Assembly: GCA_039029535.1 (NCBI GenBank)
Contig: JBCCFW010000035.1
Coordinates: 1-49,212, forward strand
Reading direction: 5' to 3'
Source: JBCCFW01 sp039029535
GTDB lineage: Bacteria > Acidobacteriota > JBCCFW01
Length of the DNA: 49,212 nt
This document shows, one piece after another, positions 16,501 to 24,480 of the stretch. Each line of letters opens with the position of its first letter. Position 1 is the first letter of the stretch. Position numbers and translations under genes: made by a program. The notes under the pieces were generated by a model. It worked only from the letters and a program-made list of their open reading frames with translations, searched no databases and had not been told where the DNA came from.

Positions 16501-18019
16501 GACCCTCGCCACGGGCGCCGTCACCGGCGTTGCCGGTGGCCCGGTCGATGCCGTGACCCCACTCGTGTTGCATGACGTCGGCGATGGTGCCGGTGTTGTT
16601 GCAGCCGCCGCCCGCGCGATAGAAGTTCACGCTTCCGCCATCGAAGAAGGCGTTGCAGTTGGAGTCGATGTTGACGTTGGCCGGGAGCGGCGTCGTCAGG
16701 AAGCCGCCGGTGTCGGCATCGTCGAGGTGCTTGCCCGCGAGCTGACGCACGAGGGCGAGGTGGTAGTAGCAGTTGCGCTCGGCTGGGGTGGAGGTGCCGT
16801 TGCCGACCTCGTCGTTGCCGCCGAAGCCGAGGAAGAGGTTGCCGCCGTTGGGGTTGCGGGCGAAGACCTGCGGCGGGTTCACGCAGTCGACACAGTTCAT
16901 GTCGAAGTAGAAGCCGTTGAGGCCCGTCTCGGACGGCGTGCCCGGCGTCGACGGGAAGAGACCGTTGAGGTCGGTGACGAGCGTGCCGCCGTGCTCGACC
17001 ACGGTCTCGGGCATGCCACGCACGGTCTCCGAGACTTCCTCGATGGGACCGAGGAAGACACCGCCGGTCACGCGACCCTGCGGGATGGCCGAGGGCGGGC
17101 AGGCGTAGTGGTTGCCGTCGAAGAGCGCGACGATCTCGCCAGTGCGGGCGTCGACCTCGGCGGTCCAGGTCTCGTGACCGGTCTCGAGCCGGAAGATGAC
17201 CTCGTAGGTCAAGCGGTAGCTCAGGCCTTCACCGAAGCGACCGTCGTGCTTGCGCGGATCGTCGGCGACCGGCACGAGGTGGAGCCGACCCGTCTCGACC
17301 ACGTCGCGGATCTCCGGCAGCTCGAGCTGCGGACCGTAGGGAAGGAGCAGGCCGGTGGCTCGATGAAAGGCCAGGTCGAAGGCCTGCGTCGGAGCGAGCT
17401 CGGGCGTGACGTCGACGAGGCTGAGCTCGTCGGCAACGAAGGCCGAGCCGAGCTGGACGAGGTTGCCGTGGCTGAGTCGGAAGACGAGACCGGCTCGCTC
17501 GACGGGAACCTCGCCGCGATGGGCCTTCAGGCTGAGCTGCCAGGTGCGACCGTCGTCGAGACCGACGGAGGCGTCCGCGTCGACCTTCCAGTCGATGCCG
17601 GCGGGGAGGCGGAAGAGATCCGGGTGACTCGCGAGGAGCTCCCGCGCCTTCGTCTCGAGCAGCGCGCGGATGACGTCCCGGTCGGGCGTGCCCTGGTGAC
17701 CGAGCGCTTCCCAGGTCAGGTCGTTGCCCTTGCCGGGGATCCACGGAAGGCCCGAGCCCTGAATGAGGGAGGGGCGGCCCGTGCGGGCGTCGGTGCGAAG
17801 CCACCAACGACCACCTTCCTCGGCGAGGAAGCGCTGCCAGCCTTCGTCGAGCTCGGCTCGGGCGGCGGCGAGGTCGGTCGGTTCTTGCACCTGCCAGAGG
17901 AAGGGGAGGCGGGTCTGTCCCTCGACCGCGTCGGACGGCTCCACGATGGCGTGGGCGAGACCGGTGGTCAGGACGAGCGAGAGAATGAGGACGGCGGAAG
18001 ACAGACGGGGGACGAACAC
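13565..18019 (-). CDS. Secreted M36 (fungalysin)-type zinc metallopeptidase, 1484 aa
   Basis: GTG start with a GGAG site 8 bases upstream and a signal peptide (residues 1-24, ending GLAHA). An FTP/propeptide-like region follows to about 290 (WTAEVDARTGEIVALFDGN). The catalytic domain carries HEWGH at 485-489 and the third zinc ligand Glu505 in GEGLSD, the M36 arrangement. After about residue 650 come fibronectin-like strands (VSWTDVPGAVEYLLVRND), two CARDB-like domains (PGEVLDLTVGVVNASA and PGESVKVTVDVENTGNAD), and two jelly-roll, MAM-like modules (GTELVYWLWYNTR; VHLSFRRWLSV). A final FnIII-like domain ends in VNCAGESLRSP without an obvious sorting motif. Expected role: extracellular protein degradation. 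Inhibition by the propeptide until secretion is family knowledge. Confidence 0.93.
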   Translation of the reverse strand: MFVPRLSSAVLILSLVLTTGLAHAIVEPSDAVEGQTRLPFLWQVQEPTDLAAARAELDEGWQRFLAEEGGRWWLRTDARTGRPSLIQGSGLPWIPGKGNDLTWEALGHQGTPDRDVIRALLETKARELLASHPDLFRLPAGIDWKVDADASVGLDDGRTWQLSLKAHRGEVPVERAGLVFRLSHGNLVQLGSAFVADELSLVDVTPELAPTQAFDLAFHRATGLLLPYGPQLELPEIRDVVETGRLHLVPVADDPRKHDGRFGEGLSYRLTYEVIFRLETGHETWTAEVDARTGEIVALFDGNHYACPPSAIPQGRVTGGVFLGPIEEVSETVRGMPETVVEHGGTLVTDLNGLFPSTPGTPSETGLNGFYFDMNCVDCVNPPQVFARNPNGGNLFLGFGGNDEVGNGTSTPAERNCYYHLALVRQLAGKHLDDADTGGFLTTPLPANVNIDSNCNAFFDGGSVNFYRAGGGCNNTGTIADVMQHEWGHGIDRATGNAGDGARGEGLSDVVAWLSTHDSNLGPYFNVGVAAGIRNADEAVFGLVTLGNLLDVCPGGTGPAGGQVHCEGVIFSQTFWRMKNSLIAKYGEVGGWHAAERLFFQSLPISDTYIPDQMTSVYDAVVLIDDDNGDLADGVPNGDEINEAFLHHEIASMVLATDSGECAPPTAPPITLVDAMNADTGLWQVQVSWTDVPGAVEYLLVRNDSDGVGADIPVARFAPPATSYLDDNITDGVDYRYRIIVLDAGGCTSINDDSATVSVGALPNLAYESYVADDFVGFGNGNGVPEPGEVLDLTVGVVNASAALATGVSGTLSSTHPGVRILTDTASYDDLDPFTSGTSLAPFVVELDPGLVSCGDIVTFEVQLDATDACSDAFFSFTVGQQTGYTFHASDDMEVLSGWTVDPDGTDDATEGIWEWGDPHPTNRNNQPADDHTPHPGTQAWITGNVEGAGQNDADVDGGCTTLQSPVYDMGGRSGTELVYWLWYNTRQTPDDMLLVEITNDGGMTWSTLDTHDGNGDERQWLERRLDLDTILGEPADMVAMKVHACDVGDDSRVEVLIDDFVIRSPVWTCEAAAPRPRLDMTATTTRDDPMSGAAGNDNGLIDPGESVKVTVDVENTGNADATTVTGLLTVVSAPPGTVVSDPDGLWPDVGPGMSATTGGDLPEHFEITLPEDGSCGETVELRLDVTYDGPADSYSFTSFFEVFVGLEMQVPIFFDDLEVAANFASRSNCTMPPDCNDEDDWQQGIPGGLSPFDPTTAWSGESIWGNDLSGFRDGDFWDGNYAPNIDNYLEARPQNCAGFSNVHLSFRRWLSVLAGDRARILVNGTVVWSNADAEIIDTEWVEQVIDISAIADDNPAVSVRFELAADDSGEAGGWNLDDVSIFQRDLTCETYCTAAAAPAPAGPVLRAGADFGLDRVQWDFTGLILDPGEAYVLRRGTNPAALDVLLTPDDHVDPTWTDTGLTEPLYFYLLSRVNCAGESLRSP

Positions 18020-18164
18020 GGCGCAATCTCCGTGGACGGGACGAGGTCGGCTCGAAACGGTCGGATCGAATCTTCGACTGAATCACGCCCGATGAGGTTG
18101 AATCACCGGTTCGAATTCCATCCATTAGTCCCGGAATGACTCGTTAGAAAAAGAGTGCGCTGAC

Positions 18165-19175
18165 GTGACGCTGCTGTTGACGACGGATCTCGGGCTCGAG
18201 TCGCTCCTCGCCGAGGAGGTCCGCGAGCTCCTGGATCCCGAGGCGCGGTTCGAGCTGCTGCCCGGGCGGGTCGTCACCGACGAGGGCCAGCCGGTCGGCG
18301 CGCACTGGCGGGACTTGCGTCTGACACATGAGCTCGGGCGCGTGATCGGCGACGTCGAAGTCGGCTCGCTCGACGACTTGCGGGCGGTGGCACGGGGGCT
18401 CGACCTGGACTGGCTCCGTCAGTCGTCGTCGTTTCGGGTCACGGCCTCCGGTGAGACGTCGGCCGGCTTCTCGCGGCGCGAGGCGGCCGGTGCGGTCGGG
18501 GCTGTCTTGCAAGAGGGTCACGGCACGGCGGTGGATCTCACGAACCCTGAGGCGACCGTGCGCCTGGACCTGATCGCCGATCGCGCGCTGCTGTGGAGTC
18601 CCTTTCGCGGGATGCTCTCCGACCGCATCCGCCGCGGGCGCAACCTACGCTCGGCGCTGCGTCCGACGGTGGCGGCGGCCATGGTTCGGATGCTCGGCCT
18701 GGTCGGTCGTCGTGAGCCGGCCCTCTTCCTCGATCCGACCTGTGGCTCGGGGACGATCGTGGTCGAGGCGGGTGAGGTTGCGCCGGGTCTCGAGCTGCAC
18801 GCCTCTGACTGGGACGCGGCGACGGTGGACGTCGCGCGAGCGACCTTCGCTGCTCACGAGCTCGAGGTGAGCTGCGCGACACGCGATGCGCGTCACCTGC
18901 CGGATGAGTGGAATGGACGCGTCGACTTCGTGGTGACGAACCCACCCTTCGGGATCCGGCTCGCGCGGCGGACGCTTTCCCTGCGTCGGCTCTACGCCGA
19001 GCTGCTCGAGAGCGTCGCGCGCGTGCTGAAGCCGGGTGGGCGCGTGGCCTTGCTGAGCCCGCGGCGCAAGGCGGTGGCCGAGGCGGCGAGTGAGCTTCCG
19101 CTGGAGCTCGTCGCGGAGCGTGAGGTGACGCTGGGTCAGCTCCGACCGGTCATCCACGTGTTCCGACGCGACTGA
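18165..19175 (+). CDS. THUMP-domain RNA guanine-N2 methyltransferase
   Basis: 336 residues. The N-terminal half has a ferredoxin-like/THUMP organisation (TTDLGLESLLAEEVRELL, then SSSFRVTASGETSAGFSRREAAGAVGAVLQEGHGTAVDLTNPEATVRLDLI). The C-terminal half is a Rossmann methyltransferase with LFLDPTCGSGTIVVEAG for AdoMet binding and the NPPFGIR catalytic motif. This is the layout of tRNA m2G (Trm14/TrmN-like) and 23S rRNA m2G enzymes. The single methyltransferase domain and short length favour tRNA, but the target base cannot be told. GTG start at 18165, divergent from the M36 gene across a 145-base region with no other gene. Confidence 0.92.
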   Translation: MTLLLTTDLGLESLLAEEVRELLDPEARFELLPGRVVTDEGQPVGAHWRDLRLTHELGRVIGDVEVGSLDDLRAVARGLDLDWLRQSSSFRVTASGETSAGFSRREAAGAVGAVLQEGHGTAVDLTNPEATVRLDLIADRALLWSPFRGMLSDRIRRGRNLRSALRPTVAAAMVRMLGLVGRREPALFLDPTCGSGTIVVEAGEVAPGLELHASDWDAATVDVARATFAAHELEVSCATRDARHLPDEWNGRVDFVVTNPPFGIRLARRTLSLRRLYAELLESVARVLKPGGRVALLSPRRKAVAEAASELPLELVAEREVTLGQLRPVIHVFRRD

Positions 19176-19198
19176 GACGAGGGCGAGCCTCGGCTCGA

Positions 19199-19990
19199 TC
19201 AACCGAGGTCGTCGAGAGCCTCGAACACGCGCTCGGGTCGCAGGCGGATGCGCCAGTTCTCGGTCAGCTCCTTCCAGCGAACGGCGCCCTGCTCATCGAT
19301 GAGGAAGGTGGCCGGGCGTGCCGCCGAGCTGCCGTCGATCGAGGCGCCGTCGTGTCGCAGGCCGTAGAGGTCGACGACGGTGAGGTCGGGATCGGAGAGC
19401 AGCGGGAACTCGATCCCGGCGCTCTCCGCCATCTTGCGTGATTCTTCGGGAGAGTCACCGCTGATGGCGAGGACCTCGACCCCGCGCTTCCGGAGCTCGG
19501 CCAGGTTCAGCTGCAAGCCTTGCAGCTCAGAGACGCAGAACGGTCACCACCAGCCGCGGTAGAAGACGATCAACACCTTCTTGCCACGAAACTCCGAGAG
19601 TGAGCGGGAGGCGCCCTGGTCGTCGGTGAGCGTGAAGTCGGGAGCGACGGTGAGAGCTTCCGTCGTCGCCGTCGGTTCGGGCACTTGGTAGGAGAGCCCG
19701 AAGACGTAGAACGGCAGGAGCAGCGAGACCAGCAGGCCGAAGGCTCCGAGCGCGAGGGCCCCGAGTCGGCGGAGCCACGCTCCCTGCTTCCACGCGAGCC
19801 CTGCACCGACGACGATCCAAGTCAGGATGAGCAGGCCGATGAGGAGGCTGGGCCAGGGGTGGTCGCGGAGGTCGGGCCACTTCACGAAGAAGGTGAAGTA
19901 AGCGATGAGGTTGGCGACGGCGAAGGGAACGCCGAGCCACCAACCGTTGCGCAGCCACCAGGGGCCCGGTGCCGTCGCGCCTTCGCTCAT
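19199..19990 (-). CDS. Membrane-anchored selenocysteine peroxiredoxin/thioredoxin-fold protein
   Basis: 263 residues if the in-frame TGA at 19546-19544 is read as selenocysteine 149. The N terminus has three transmembrane helices (about 17-36, 46-66, 75-95). An AhpC/TSA fold follows: APDFTLTDDQGASRSLSEF, VLIVFYRGWW, then Sec-Pro-Phe-Cys152, ELRKRGVEVLAISGDSPEES, IEFPLLSDPDLTVVDLYGL and ARPATFLIDEQGAVRW. Coding homology continues in the same frame on both sides of the TGA, exactly at the active-site position where homologues carry Cys, and a hairpin follows (19509-19527). Likely a peroxidase or thiol reductase at the membrane. The ATG overlaps the stop of the small selenoprotein gene upstream (ATGA). 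Standard gene calling would split it into 19544-19990 and 19199-19516. Confidence 0.92.
19509..19527 (-). promoter_or_regulatory. Bacterial SECIS-like hairpin for Sec149
   Basis: Perfect 8-bp stem AGCTGCAA/TTGCAGCT with loop GGC on the minus strand. The loop guanines are nt 25-26 after the UGA. Bacterial SECIS elements lie within the coding sequence just after the UGA, with a GG(U) apical loop about 16-37 nt away, and are bound by SelB. The loop here is GGC rather than GGU. Confidence 0.82.
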
Positions 19991-20160
19991 GCGGGTCGAC
20001 TTGAGGTCATGCGGAAGGCGCGGATCTTGAGCCCGATTCCCACCAACATGCAGAGGATGCCGCCCGACAGGCCCCAGGGGCCGAAGGACAGCAGCGCGAG
20101 CCCTGCTACCAGCAGGACGTTGGGGAGCGTTCAGCAGAGGAACGATTCGGGCAGCATCAT
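19987..20160 (-). CDS. Small membrane selenoprotein with a Cys-Sec pair (candidate new family)
   Basis: 57 residues if the TGA at 20133-20131 is selenocysteine 10. The N terminus reads MMLPESFLC-Sec-TLPNVLLVAG. Two hydrophobic stretches follow (about 14-28 and 30-45, joined by SFGPWGLSGG), then a basic KIRAFR end. Vicinal Cys9-Sec10 could form a selenylsulfide, a redox-active pair. Evidence for a real gene: an SECIS-like hairpin at the right distance, and a stop overlapping the start of the membrane selenoperoxiredoxin (ATGA), so the two are translated together. Without Sec decoding it would be a 9-residue peptide with a coherent membrane-protein sequence after it. No clear ribosome site precedes 20160; the second ATG at 20157 is equally possible. 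I do not recognise the family. Confidence 0.72.
20100..20118 (-). promoter_or_regulatory. Bacterial SECIS-like hairpin for Sec10
   Basis: On the minus strand CCTGCT-GGT-AGCAGG forms a perfect 6-bp stem (core 20102-20116). It is extended by a U-G and a G-C pair to 8 bp, with a GGU apical loop. The first loop G is nt 21 after the UGA. Loop sequence and spacing match the bacterial SECIS consensus better than either of the other two in this window. Confidence 0.8.
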
Positions 20161-20184
20161 CGGCAGTAGGGTAGAGGAGCCGGA

Positions 20185-20634
20185 GTGATGGGTCCAGACG
20201 TGGCCTGTCACGCAGGCGAGGAGGACGACGACGTGTCGGCCGAGAAGGATCTCTCCGAAGCCCTGGCTGCTGTCGGGCTCAGCGTTCCCGAGGCTCTTCA
20301 CCGAGTTCACGCGCTCGGGCTGACACGGCTCGAGCCCTGGTCTTTCCTGGAGGCCGAGGAGCTCAGCTCACGACTTGCCGGTCTGACCGAGCGCTACGTT
20401 ACCCGACGCGTCGTGCCGTTCGCGGGTCGCCAAGACGACGACGACGTCGCGTGCTTCCTCGTCGCAGGAGAGGAGGGGCCTCCCGGGACGGTTCTCGTCA
20501 TCCACGACTTCGCCAGCCCCGGCTGGGAAGTGCGGCAGGTCTTCGACTCGTTCTGGGGCTGGTTCCGACTTGCCATCGAGGATCTCATCGAGGGATCGGA
20601 GCTCGATCGAGGGAACGATGGGCCGTCGGACTAG
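20185..20634 (+). CDS. SUKH (SMI1/KNR4)-like protein
   Basis: 149 residues, cytoplasmic. The second half (VVPFAGRQDDDDVACFLVAGEEGPPGTVLVIHDFASPGWEVRQVFDSFWGWFRLAIEDL) has the SUKH pattern: pFA, an acidic turn, a C-F strand, V-x-x-I-H-D, P-G-W, then F-x-x-W. Family members serve as immunity or general interaction proteins; no toxin is adjacent, so a specific role cannot be given. GTG at 20185 or ATG at 20188 both follow AGGAG. It is divergent from the selenoprotein operon with only 24 bases between the starts, so their promoters must lie in each other's coding DNA or overlap. Confidence 0.7.
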   Translation: MMGPDVACHAGEEDDDVSAEKDLSEALAAVGLSVPEALHRVHALGLTRLEPWSFLEAEELSSRLAGLTERYVTRRVVPFAGRQDDDDVACFLVAGEEGPPGTVLVIHDFASPGWEVRQVFDSFWGWFRLAIEDLIEGSELDRGNDGPSD

Positions 20635-20653
20635 CGGCCAGGTTGCGTCGACC

Positions 20654-21163
20654 TCAAATCAACAGGCCCTGGCCCGTCTCGAGATCCAACAACCGGCGCT
20701 TGACGTCCATCCCGCCGCCGAAGCCCGTGAGCTTGCCGTCGTTGCCGATGACCCGATGGCAGGGGATGACGATGGCGATGGGGTTCTTGTTGTTGGCTTG
20801 ACCCACCGCGCGGGAGGCGTCGGGTGAGCCGATGCGTCGCGCCAGCTCGCCGTAGCTGATGGTCGTGCCGTAGGGGATCTCCTGCAGGCCCTGCCAGACG
20901 CGGTCCTGGAACTCCGTGCCCACCGTCTTCACGCGGATGCGGAACTCGCGACGACTCCCGCCGAAATACTCCTGGAGCTGAATGCGCAGGGGCTCGCAGC
21001 GGCCGTCGTCCCAGGCCACCCGTTCGTCCAGGGCGGCCAGGTCGTCCTCGAAGGTCTCCCGGCCGAGCTCATCGATGAAGCTCAGGCGGCAGAGCGTGCC
21101 CCGTTCGTCGATCGCGTAGGCGATCTCGCCGATCGGAGTGTCGAGAGCTTCGGCGTGGAGCAT
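20654..21163 (-). CDS. ogt: Methylated-DNA-protein cysteine methyltransferase
   Basis: Suicide repair of O6-alkylguanine in DNA, with transfer of the alkyl group to an active-site cysteine. 169 residues, the normal size of Ogt. The active site is IVIPCHRVIG with acceptor Cys135. FQDRVWQGLQEIPYGTTISYGELARRIG is the helix-turn-helix, and RAVGQANNKNPI carries the Arg finger and Asn hinge. The N-terminal ribonuclease H-like domain is short and has no Ada metal-binding cysteines, so this is not Ada. Likely co-transcribed with the HAD phosphatase gene 38 bases upstream. Confidence 0.96.
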   Translation of the reverse strand: MLHAEALDTPIGEIAYAIDERGTLCRLSFIDELGRETFEDDLAALDERVAWDDGRCEPLRIQLQEYFGGSRREFRIRVKTVGTEFQDRVWQGLQEIPYGTTISYGELARRIGSPDASRAVGQANNKNPIAIVIPCHRVIGNDGKLTGFGGGMDVKRRLLDLETGQGLLI

Positions 21164-21201
21164 GAACGCGGATCCTTTCCCTCCAAAGGAATGGCGCGCG
21201 T

Positions 21202-21828
21202 TCAGTCGAAGCGCAACTCCGACAGTCCGCCGATGGTGCGGTCGGCTTGGATGTGGCCCCGGGCGTGGTCGGTCCGGACGAAGCAGGACTCCATGCCGGC
21301 GCGGTTGGCCGCGACCATGTCGAACTCCTGGTCGCCCACGTAGAGACAGTCCTCCGGGGGAGCGCCGATGCGCTCGGCCGCCATGAGGAGCCCGTCGGGG
21401 GCCGGCTTGTGCTTGCCCGGGGTGTCGTCGGCGGTGATGACGAGGTCGACGCGGGACCGGAGGTCGAGCACGGCGTCCATGGCGTCGACGTAGCTCACCC
21501 AGGCCGCCGTGACGATGGCCACCGGGGCTTGGGCGCGGGCCCGCTCGAGGAGCTCTGGAGCGCCGGACAGCCAGGAGACGTTGGCCAGCTCGCCGATGTA
21601 GCGCTCGTCACGTCGTCGTCGGAATTCGGGCTCGATCGAGGGGTCGAGGTTCAGGCTCTCCAGCACCTCACCCAGGGCTCGGTTCTTGAGATAGACCTCG
21701 GAGAGGAAGCGCTCGCGGGTGATCTCGGGGCCGAAGGAGGAGAGGGTCGCGAGCCAGGAGTCGACCCAGGCCACGACGGTGTCGACGAGGGTCCCGTCGA
21801 GGTCGAAGAGGATGCCGCGGTAACTCAT
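21202..21828 (-). CDS. HAD-IA family phosphatase (phosphoglycolate phosphatase-like)
   Basis: 208 residues from the ATG at 21828; the frame extends 12 codons further, but the second Met begins at the HAD core. Motifs: GILFDLDGTLVDT (nucleophile Asp and acid Asp), VAIVTAAWVS (motif II), GKHKPAPDGLLMAA (motif III lysine) and CLYVGDQEFDMVAANRAG (motif IV). A helical cap lies between motifs I and II. Typical substrates of this subfamily are small phosphoesters such as phosphoglycolate or nucleotides; the specificity cannot be read. Divergent from the GH9 gene and upstream of ogt. Confidence 0.9.
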   Translation of the reverse strand: MSYRGILFDLDGTLVDTVVAWVDSWLATLSSFGPEITRERFLSEVYLKNRALGEVLESLNLDPSIEPEFRRRRDERYIGELANVSWLSGAPELLERARAQAPVAIVTAAWVSYVDAMDAVLDLRSRVDLVITADDTPGKHKPAPDGLLMAAERIGAPPEDCLYVGDQEFDMVAANRAGMESCFVRTDHARGHIQADRTIGGLSELRFD

Positions 21829-21977
21829 CGGGGAGTTTCCCTTCCGAGCCCCCTGGGGCGTCAAGGAAGAAGCGGCAGCGCCTCACCGGCCCCCGCCGCG
21901 TCCGGAAGGCGACCGCGCCGACCCGTGACGCGGGCCCCCGGCTGGAGTCGGCCTCCGACCTGGGTCATGATCGCCAC

Positions 21978-24377
21978 ATGAGGCACCTCATCGGCGTCGC
22001 TCTCCTCCTCTTCGTCCTCCCTGCCTCGGTCGTGCGTGCCGGCACTCCCGTGGGTGACCCGCACCTCCACGTCGACCAGTTCGGCTGGCGTCCGATCGAC
22101 ACGAAGGTCGCCGTCCTCTCCGACCCCCGCGTCGGCTTCAACGCGCCCTCACCCTACACGCCGGGCGCCGACCTCCAGGTCCGTCGCGTTGCCGACGATG
22201 CCGTCGTCTTCACCGGTCCGGTCACGCAGTGGCGGGGTGGAGCGGTGCACGGCGAGAGCGGCGATGCCGCCTGGCACTTCGACTTCTCCGCTGTCACCGA
22301 GCCTGACGAGTACTACCTCCACGACGTCACCAACGACGTCTCGTCCCACGTCTTCCGCATCGCCGAGGACGTGTACTCGCCGGTTCTCCGGGCGGCCCTG
22401 CGCTCGCTGCTCTACCAGCGTTGCGGCGTCGAGAAGCACGCCGATCACGCGGGGGCCTCCTGGACCGACACCGCCTGTCACCTCGGTCCGGAGCAAGACC
22501 TCGACTGTCGTCCGGTGTTCGACCCGGGCGGCGCGGGCCTGGACCTCAGCGGCGGCTGGCACGACGCCGGTGACTACAACAAGTACGTGAACTTCACCGA
22601 CGGTGCGATCCACGACTTGCTCGCAGCCTGGCGGGAGAACCCGGATGCGTTCACCGACGCTGCCGACCTCCCCGAGTCCGGCAACGGCATCCCCGACGTG
22701 CTCGACGAGGCGCGGGTCGAGCTCGACTGGTTCTTGAAGATGCAGCGACCCGACGGCTCGGTCATCCACAAGGTGTCCGTGACCGACTGGGCGATCGCCA
22801 GCCCGCCCAGCGCCGACACGGCGCCGCGTCGCTACTCGGAGACGACGGGCTCGGCGACCGTGTCGGCCTGCGGTGCTTTCGCCCACGCGGCGACGGTCTT
22901 CCGGATGCAGGGCTCGCCGGAGGCCCTGACCTACGCCGACGACATGGAGCGGGCGGCGCTCTCGGCCTGGGGCTGGCTCGAGGCCAACCCCGGCTCCTTC
23001 CCGAGCTACTACGGCAATGGTGGTTACTCCAGCGCCTCGGCCGAGGACAGCGACTACCACCAGCGAGCCAGCCGCACCTGCGCGGCCATCTATCTCTACG
23101 AGCTCACCGGCGAGACCCGCTTCCGCGATCACGTCGACGCGACCTTCCGTGAGCTGCACATGATGCAGTGGAACTTCGTCTACCCCTTCGAGCCCGAGTT
23201 CCAGGACGCCGCGCTCCTCTACGCCTCGCTCCCCGGCGCGACCCCTGCCACCGCCACGGCGCTGCGTGACACCTACGCCGGCTCGCTCTACGGCGGTGCG
23301 AACCTCCAGCATCACGCCGACGGCGACGATCCGTACCGCGCCTGGCTGCAGGCCGACAACTACACCTGGGCGAGCAACCGCACGCAGGCGCACTCCGGGC
23401 TCATGTACTACCTGGCCGTTCGTTACGGTCTCGATCCCGCCCGCGATGCCGAGGCGCTCGACGCAGCACGCGGATACACCCACTACCTCCACGGCATCAA
23501 CCCGGTGGGGCTCGTCTATCTCACGAACATGGGCGGACACGGCGCCGAGACGTCGACGACCACGCTCTACCACGGCTGGTTCGCCGACGGCACCGACTGG
23601 GACCAGGTCGGCACGTCCCTGCACGGACCGCCTCCAGGCATCCTCCCCGGTGGACCCAACCGCTACTTCGCGCCAGACCCGTCCTATGGCGGGCCGCCGC
23701 TCGAGCCGCCGCAGAACCAGCCGGTCATGAAGAGCTACCGCGACTGGAACACGAGCTGGCCGGAGAACTCCTGGGAGGTCACCGAGAATCAGATCGCCTA
23801 CCAGGCGGCCTACATCCGCTTGCTGGCCTGGTCGGCGCGACCCGCGACGGTGGCCTCGCCGACGATCGATCGTCAGCCGGTCGAGGCCGTGGGTTGCGAC
23901 GGTGGCAGCGCGATGCTCTCGGTCGAGGCCAGCGGCGACGGCATGCTCGGCTTCGCCTGGCGTCGCGACGGCCTCGAGCTGGCCGAAGGGGCCCCGTACC
24001 TGGGCGTCGCGACGGCCTCGCTCACCGTCGACCCGGTGGGGCCGGGGACCGTGGGCACCTACGACGTCGTCATCACCGACGGGGGCGGCACGAGCGTGAC
24101 CTCCGACGGTGCGGAGCTCCGGCTGGTCGGCCTGCCCGGTGCGGTCGGTCCGAGTCTCCGGCTCCGGCTCAGCGGCGGCGGTCACGAGCTGTCGTGGGCG
24201 GCGGCCACCGACGCGACCGAGTATCTCGTTCAGGCCTGCGTGGCCGACGCCGGGGCCTGCACGCCGATGACGCTGGCCACGGTGGACACGACGACCCACG
24301 AGGAGGCCGACGACGGCTCGAGCCTCGTCTGGTACCTCGTCAGTGCGTCGAATCCCTGTGGGGAGAACGACGGCTGA
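21978..24377 (+). CDS. Secreted glycoside hydrolase family 9 (endoglucanase-like)
   Basis: 799 residues with a signal peptide ending VVRAG. Residues about 27-130 are the N-terminal Ig-like domain common in GH9 (HVDQFGWRPIDTKVAVLSDP). The (alpha/alpha)6 catalytic domain has GGWHDAGDYNKY, with Asp196 and Asp199 as base candidates, SGNGIPDVLDEARVELDWFLKMQ, YLHGINPVGLVYLTNMGG, and the acid Glu603 in NSWEVTENQIAYQAAYI. After 620 a C-terminal Ig-like domain (SVEASGDGMLGFAWRRDG) and an FnIII-like end follow. The family hydrolyses beta-1,4-glucans by inversion; related members cut other beta-glucans or chitosan-like substrates, so cellulose is likely but unproven. No carbohydrate-binding module is recognised. 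Confidence 0.95.
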   Translation: MRHLIGVALLLFVLPASVVRAGTPVGDPHLHVDQFGWRPIDTKVAVLSDPRVGFNAPSPYTPGADLQVRRVADDAVVFTGPVTQWRGGAVHGESGDAAWHFDFSAVTEPDEYYLHDVTNDVSSHVFRIAEDVYSPVLRAALRSLLYQRCGVEKHADHAGASWTDTACHLGPEQDLDCRPVFDPGGAGLDLSGGWHDAGDYNKYVNFTDGAIHDLLAAWRENPDAFTDAADLPESGNGIPDVLDEARVELDWFLKMQRPDGSVIHKVSVTDWAIASPPSADTAPRRYSETTGSATVSACGAFAHAATVFRMQGSPEALTYADDMERAALSAWGWLEANPGSFPSYYGNGGYSSASAEDSDYHQRASRTCAAIYLYELTGETRFRDHVDATFRELHMMQWNFVYPFEPEFQDAALLYASLPGATPATATALRDTYAGSLYGGANLQHHADGDDPYRAWLQADNYTWASNRTQAHSGLMYYLAVRYGLDPARDAEALDAARGYTHYLHGINPVGLVYLTNMGGHGAETSTTTLYHGWFADGTDWDQVGTSLHGPPPGILPGGPNRYFAPDPSYGGPPLEPPQNQPVMKSYRDWNTSWPENSWEVTENQIAYQAAYIRLLAWSARPATVASPTIDRQPVEAVGCDGGSAMLSVEASGDGMLGFAWRRDGLELAEGAPYLGVATASLTVDPVGPGTVGTYDVVITDGGGTSVTSDGAELRLVGLPGAVGPSLRLRLSGGGHELSWAAATDATEYLVQACVADAGACTPMTLATVDTTTHEEADDGSSLVWYLVSASNPCGENDG

Positions 24378-24480
24378 GACGCTGAGAGCTGTCAGGTCAC
24401 GGGCCCGCCATGGTCTTCCGGCGTGAGGAGTCGATTCGAGGTGCGAAACCGCCTCGAGGACCTGCCGTACCGGAGCTCTC

